A stretch of 64,000 nucleotides of DNA from an uncultured Clostridia bacterium (GTDB lineage: Bacteria; Bacillota; Clostridia; TANB77; CAG-508): the NCBI GenBank assembly GCA_934182605.1, contig CAKPRQ010000008.1:1-64000 (forward strand). Direction: 5' to 3'. Shown here in pieces: positions 61,133 through 64,000 of this stretch (its first letter is position 1; each line of letters opens with the position of its first letter). The notes under the pieces were generated by a model. It was not told the DNA's origin, did no database searches, and worked only from the letters and a program-made list of their open reading frames with translations. The translations under genes and the position numbers were made by a program.

Positions 61133-64000
61133 TTAAGCTTTAATATTTATATAATCTACTAGGTAATTTCTAATATTTTTTACTAAATCACTTACACTTT
61201 GATATTGTAATTCACCTTTACTATTACGTTTTTTTTCTATTTTTTTATCTTTTACCTCATATAATTGGTACATTTCTTCACCTGTTAATTCTTTATATTC
61301 TGCATTTATTCTTTTTAGTTCTCTTACTCTATCCATTAATTTTTCATATTTAGGATTTTTAATTTGTCTATTAATAGCTTCTTTTCTTTTTAAAGCAGAA
61401 TCTATTATACCTATTAATTCTTCTGATTTCATATTCTGAATTACATCATCTACTTTTTCTTCTATTTCTTCTTTTGTTAATAATTTTCTTTCTGAATTTC
61501 TATCGTTTTCACTCTCTTTATCTTTCAAATGCACTGTAGCTTTTTCTGTTTGTTGTTTTTCTAATTCTTTTTCATTATCACCTACATGTTTTGTCATATC
61601 TTTTCCGAACATACTAACTTTTTCTTCTGTACCTTCAGTCTTATCGCTATTCCTGCTATATTTTTCTCTTATGCTAGCTGCAGTATCTGAAGACTCTACA
61701 ATATAATTATTGGCTGTTACAATTCTATCTCTTATTTCATCCCTTATAACTTCTGAAAAATCATTATTCAAGGTAATATCCTTATATTTCTTTCCTACTG
61801 TTTCACCTAATTGCTTTGCCATATTTTCAATATCTTTATTAGTAAGTTTACCATCTTTTTTCTTAACTATGTAATTTTTAACTAATTTTTCTATATCTTT
61901 CTTATCAACTTCCATAAGAGTTGCATTTACAGCCCTCTCAAAATCTTCTTTATCTATATTTCTTGCAACCTCTTCCATTTTTTCTTTTGCTTCTTTAACT
62001 TTTTCCGTTCCATCTTGATTATCTTTATTAGTTTTGCGTTGTAGTTCTAATTCTACAATATCTCGAGCCAACTTATCTTCAACATCTCTTGCTTGTTCTA
62101 ATAATTCTCTTTTTCTAACAAAACTGGTTTGCAATACATAATTAGCATCATCATAGTTCATCTTCATATTTGCTATCCCTTCACTACCTCCTGCTGTCGC
62201 CCAAGCAAATACTAATCTTTTACCTGTCCACTTCCTTTTTTCACCAGTTGATTTAGCACCTTCTATTTTTCTTCGTCCCATACTTGAAGCTAATGAGTGA
62301 ATGCCATATGCACCAAGACCCAAACCATATTTAGGAGATATTACTAACATTGGTATTGATGCCATTACTGAAAAAGACCCTGCCACCGTATGGTATATAT
62401 CCTTTAAGCCTTGAGTGGCAAAAGCTGTTCTTGCTTCTTTTTCTTCTTTTCTTAAATCATCTAATCTATTATTCACTGTACTCATAGTAAAATAGTTTTT
62501 CTTTTCTGGATCCTCTTCATAATACGGAGTGATTGGCACACCGTTTTTATCTACAATCCAATCCGCACCTCCAAATAGTATAGTGTTTACCATTCTCGTA
62601 TTTGGTTTAACTGAGCTTGACGCTAAAACCTTTTTTGCTCTCCTCTCTCTCATTTCTTCTTCTGTTTCTTCCACACCTTCTGGTGCTTTAAATTGATTCT
62701 CCCACTCTGAAATTGAAGATAAATTTTGTATTTTATTCGTATGTATATTATTTAGTTTACTAACGATACCTTCTTTTTTATTTACAGCATTTTCTGCTTT
62801 TTCCCCAACTTTATTAAATACGACTTGTGTTGCTTTAAAAGCCGCTAATTGTCCTACTGTAGAGTCTAATAAACTACCTGATGTTGAAGCTTTATTAAAT
62901 CCAAAAATCTTTTTAACTAATGCTTCTGAACCCATTAAAAATCCTAATGTCATTAACGCAATAATTCCACCTTTAAATGTAGCTAATTTAGAAATATCGA
63001 ATGCTAATCCTATTATTGCTGTATATACAACTGTATGTATAAATTGTATTAATACGTTATATGTGTATTCCTTCCCCCAATCACCTATTTTATATTTCTT
63101 CTTATTTATAGAATATAATAATCCCATGATAGGTGAGATTACTGTCAAAACTGCAATTATAAACATTCTTTTTGCATAAAGTATTGTAAATCTTATTGTA
63201 AAAATAACTAATACCATATACATAACTGCTGCCACTAATCCTGTTGTTGCTCTTATGTCATATGCTTGTATTCTTATTGCTTCATATAAACTTGTTTGGC
63301 CATCATTTTGAGTTGTTATGTTACTATTCGTACCCGTCTCTATGTTTGGTGAATTTACAGTAGTACTTGATGTTGCAATTGGGTCTAATAATTTCACTAT
63401 TTGGTTATTAAAAGCAATTATTGCTACCATAAAATAATGTATAGAAAAAACTATTATAAAACCTACTAACCAATCAATTAACTTTGATTTATATTCACCT
63501 CTTGTGTCTGGTACTGATATAGCGATTTTTATACCTATATACAGTAATGTTACTAACATTCCCATTATTACAGCCATTCTTATAATGTAATACCAGCTCG
63601 CTAATGTTTCTCTTAATTTATATAGTAAACTACCTTCACTTAACTTCTGTCCACCTGCATTTTCAAAATCAAAAAAATTTATATCTAATACAGGTACTCT
63701 ATTAAAAATTATATCTTCAACAGTTATTTTTTTTTTTGTTTCTGATGCATCTATATCAGAAGATTGGGTTACTGATGGTTTTGTGTTTGCTGTAGTTGAA
63801 GTGTTATTTTCATTATCTGCTAATGTAATTACTGGGGTTAATTCTAATTTTGATTTTGCAGTTTCTTCTGTATATCCAAGCATTACACTTGAAGAAACTT
63901 TAGTTAAAACCATACTTTCATTTAAATTCGCTGTACTCTGCGTTGCAGGCTCAATTCCAAAATTCAAAATATTTGACATTACGTTTTCTACAATGGCTGT
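61133..64000 (-). CDS. VirB6/TrbL-like membrane protein with long charged tail (5' end outside window)
   Basis: At least 948 residues. The ATG at 63977-63979 has no ribosome site, and the frame stays open to the window edge (upstream codons read TAIVENV), so the true start lies beyond 64000. The membrane part (about residues 130-370) parallels the neighbouring protein: YYIIRMAVIMGMLVTLLYIG, DWLVGFIIVFSIHYFMVAII, RMFIIAVLTVISPIMGLLYS. It is followed by a hydrophobic pair near 565-600 and a charged coiled-coil tail (about 640-948, rich in K, E and R). It is the first visible gene of the five-gene operon, 27 bases before the next. Confidence 0.65.
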   Translation of the reverse strand, partial: TAIVENVMSNILNFGIEPATQSTANLNESMVLTKVSSSVMLGYTEETAKSKLELTPVITLADNENNTSTTANTKPSVTQSSDIDASETKKKITVEDIIFNRVPVLDINFFDFENAGGQKLSEGSLLYKLRETLASWYYIIRMAVIMGMLVTLLYIGIKIAISVPDTRGEYKSKLIDWLVGFIIVFSIHYFMVAIIAFNNQIVKLLDPIATSSTTVNSPNIETGTNSNITTQNDGQTSLYEAIRIQAYDIRATTGLVAAVMYMVLVIFTIRFTILYAKRMFIIAVLTVISPIMGLLYSINKKKYKIGDWGKEYTYNVLIQFIHTVVYTAIIGLAFDISKLATFKGGIIALMTLGFLMGSEALVKKIFGFNKASTSGSLLDSTVGQLAAFKATQVVFNKVGEKAENAVNKKEGIVSKLNNIHTNKIQNLSSISEWENQFKAPEGVEETEEEMRERRAKKVLASSSVKPNTRMVNTILFGGADWIVDKNGVPITPYYEEDPEKKNYFTMSTVNNRLDDLRKEEKEARTAFATQGLKDIYHTVAGSFSVMASIPMLVISPKYGLGLGAYGIHSLASSMGRRKIEGAKSTGEKRKWTGKRLVFAWATAGGSEGIANMKMNYDDANYVLQTSFVRKRELLEQARDVEDKLARDIVELELQRKTNKDNQDGTEKVKEAKEKMEEVARNIDKEDFERAVNATLMEVDKKDIEKLVKNYIVKKKDGKLTNKDIENMAKQLGETVGKKYKDITLNNDFSEVIRDEIRDRIVTANNYIVESSDTAASIREKYSRNSDKTEGTEEKVSMFGKDMTKHVGDNEKELEKQQTEKATVHLKDKESENDRNSERKLLTKEEIEEKVDDVIQNMKSEELIGIIDSALKRKEAINRQIKNPKYEKLMDRVRELKRINAEYKELTGEEMYQLYEVKDKKIEKKRNSKGELQYQSVSDLVKNIRNYLVDYINIKA

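Noticed and set aside
1..64000. A single integrated conjugative element running from the RepA_N gene to the secretion-like operon
   Set aside because: Housekeeping genes (ssb, folD, ychF, adhE, tRNAs) fill the space between, and no integrase, relaxase or matching ends are seen.
1..64000. CRISPR arrays
   Set aside because: No regularly spaced direct repeats were found; the repeats present are palindromic elements, TR/VR copies or microsatellites.

Overview
The window is very AT-rich (roughly a quarter to 30 percent GC by eye). It has a Gram-positive, Clostridia-like gene set: strong AGGAGG ribosome sites, a two-domain SSB, AdhE, a CwlD-like amidase, a DUF1836 regulator, a CmpB-type membrane protein and tiny pilin-like proteins. 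This fits an uncultured gut-type Bacillota (Clostridia) genome using the standard code. Most genes lie on the minus strand.

Left part (1-14.3 kb): a truncated RepA_N-type replication initiator at the edge, tRNA-Leu, a beta-CASP metallo-hydrolase, ssb, small unknown proteins, a frameshifted RluA-type pseudouridine synthase, an rRNA methyltransferase, folD, ychF, tRNA-Gln and tRNA-His, an ABC-transporter relic, a CHAP/SH3 lysin and adhE.

Central part (14.4-29.1 kb): a diversity-generating retroelement (DGR), the main finding. A plus-strand operon encodes a MutS-domain-I-like protein, an Avd-like helical protein and a DGR-type reverse transcriptase. Downstream lie a Cro/C1-type regulator and two template repeats: TR1 at 19447-19596 and TR2 at 18899-19045. 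Three minus-strand target genes carry a pilin-like N-terminal helix and an FGE/C-type-lectin-like C-terminus, and each ends in a variable region (VR1, VR2, VR3). VR2 and VR3 differ from TR1 almost only at TR1 adenines: 13 of 14 differences in VR2 and 17 of 17 in VR3. TR2 and VR1 are nearly identical to each other, have lost the mutable adenines and carry in-frame stops, as if a template had been overwritten by a variable copy. The locus also holds an ISL3-type relic, a decayed group II intron, an Rpn-family nuclease gene and paralogous leader sequences with dinucleotide tracts.

Right part (29.2-64 kb): a Rieske-type FAD oxidoreductase, a 2477-residue surface protein, a HEPN/MNT pair, a frameshifted hemolysin III gene, an acyl-CoA synthetase, a GGDEF protein, a thioester-domain adhesin, a GC-rich lipoprotein gene of foreign look, and a five-gene operon resembling a Gram-positive type IV secretion apparatus (two VirB6/TrbL-like proteins, a 1943-residue protein, two VirB8-like proteins) running off the right edge. 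Two 147-bp palindromic elements with compensatory changes, plus related relics, are scattered between genes.

Three independent reading-frame breaks share one signature: an extra C before GG on the coding strand.
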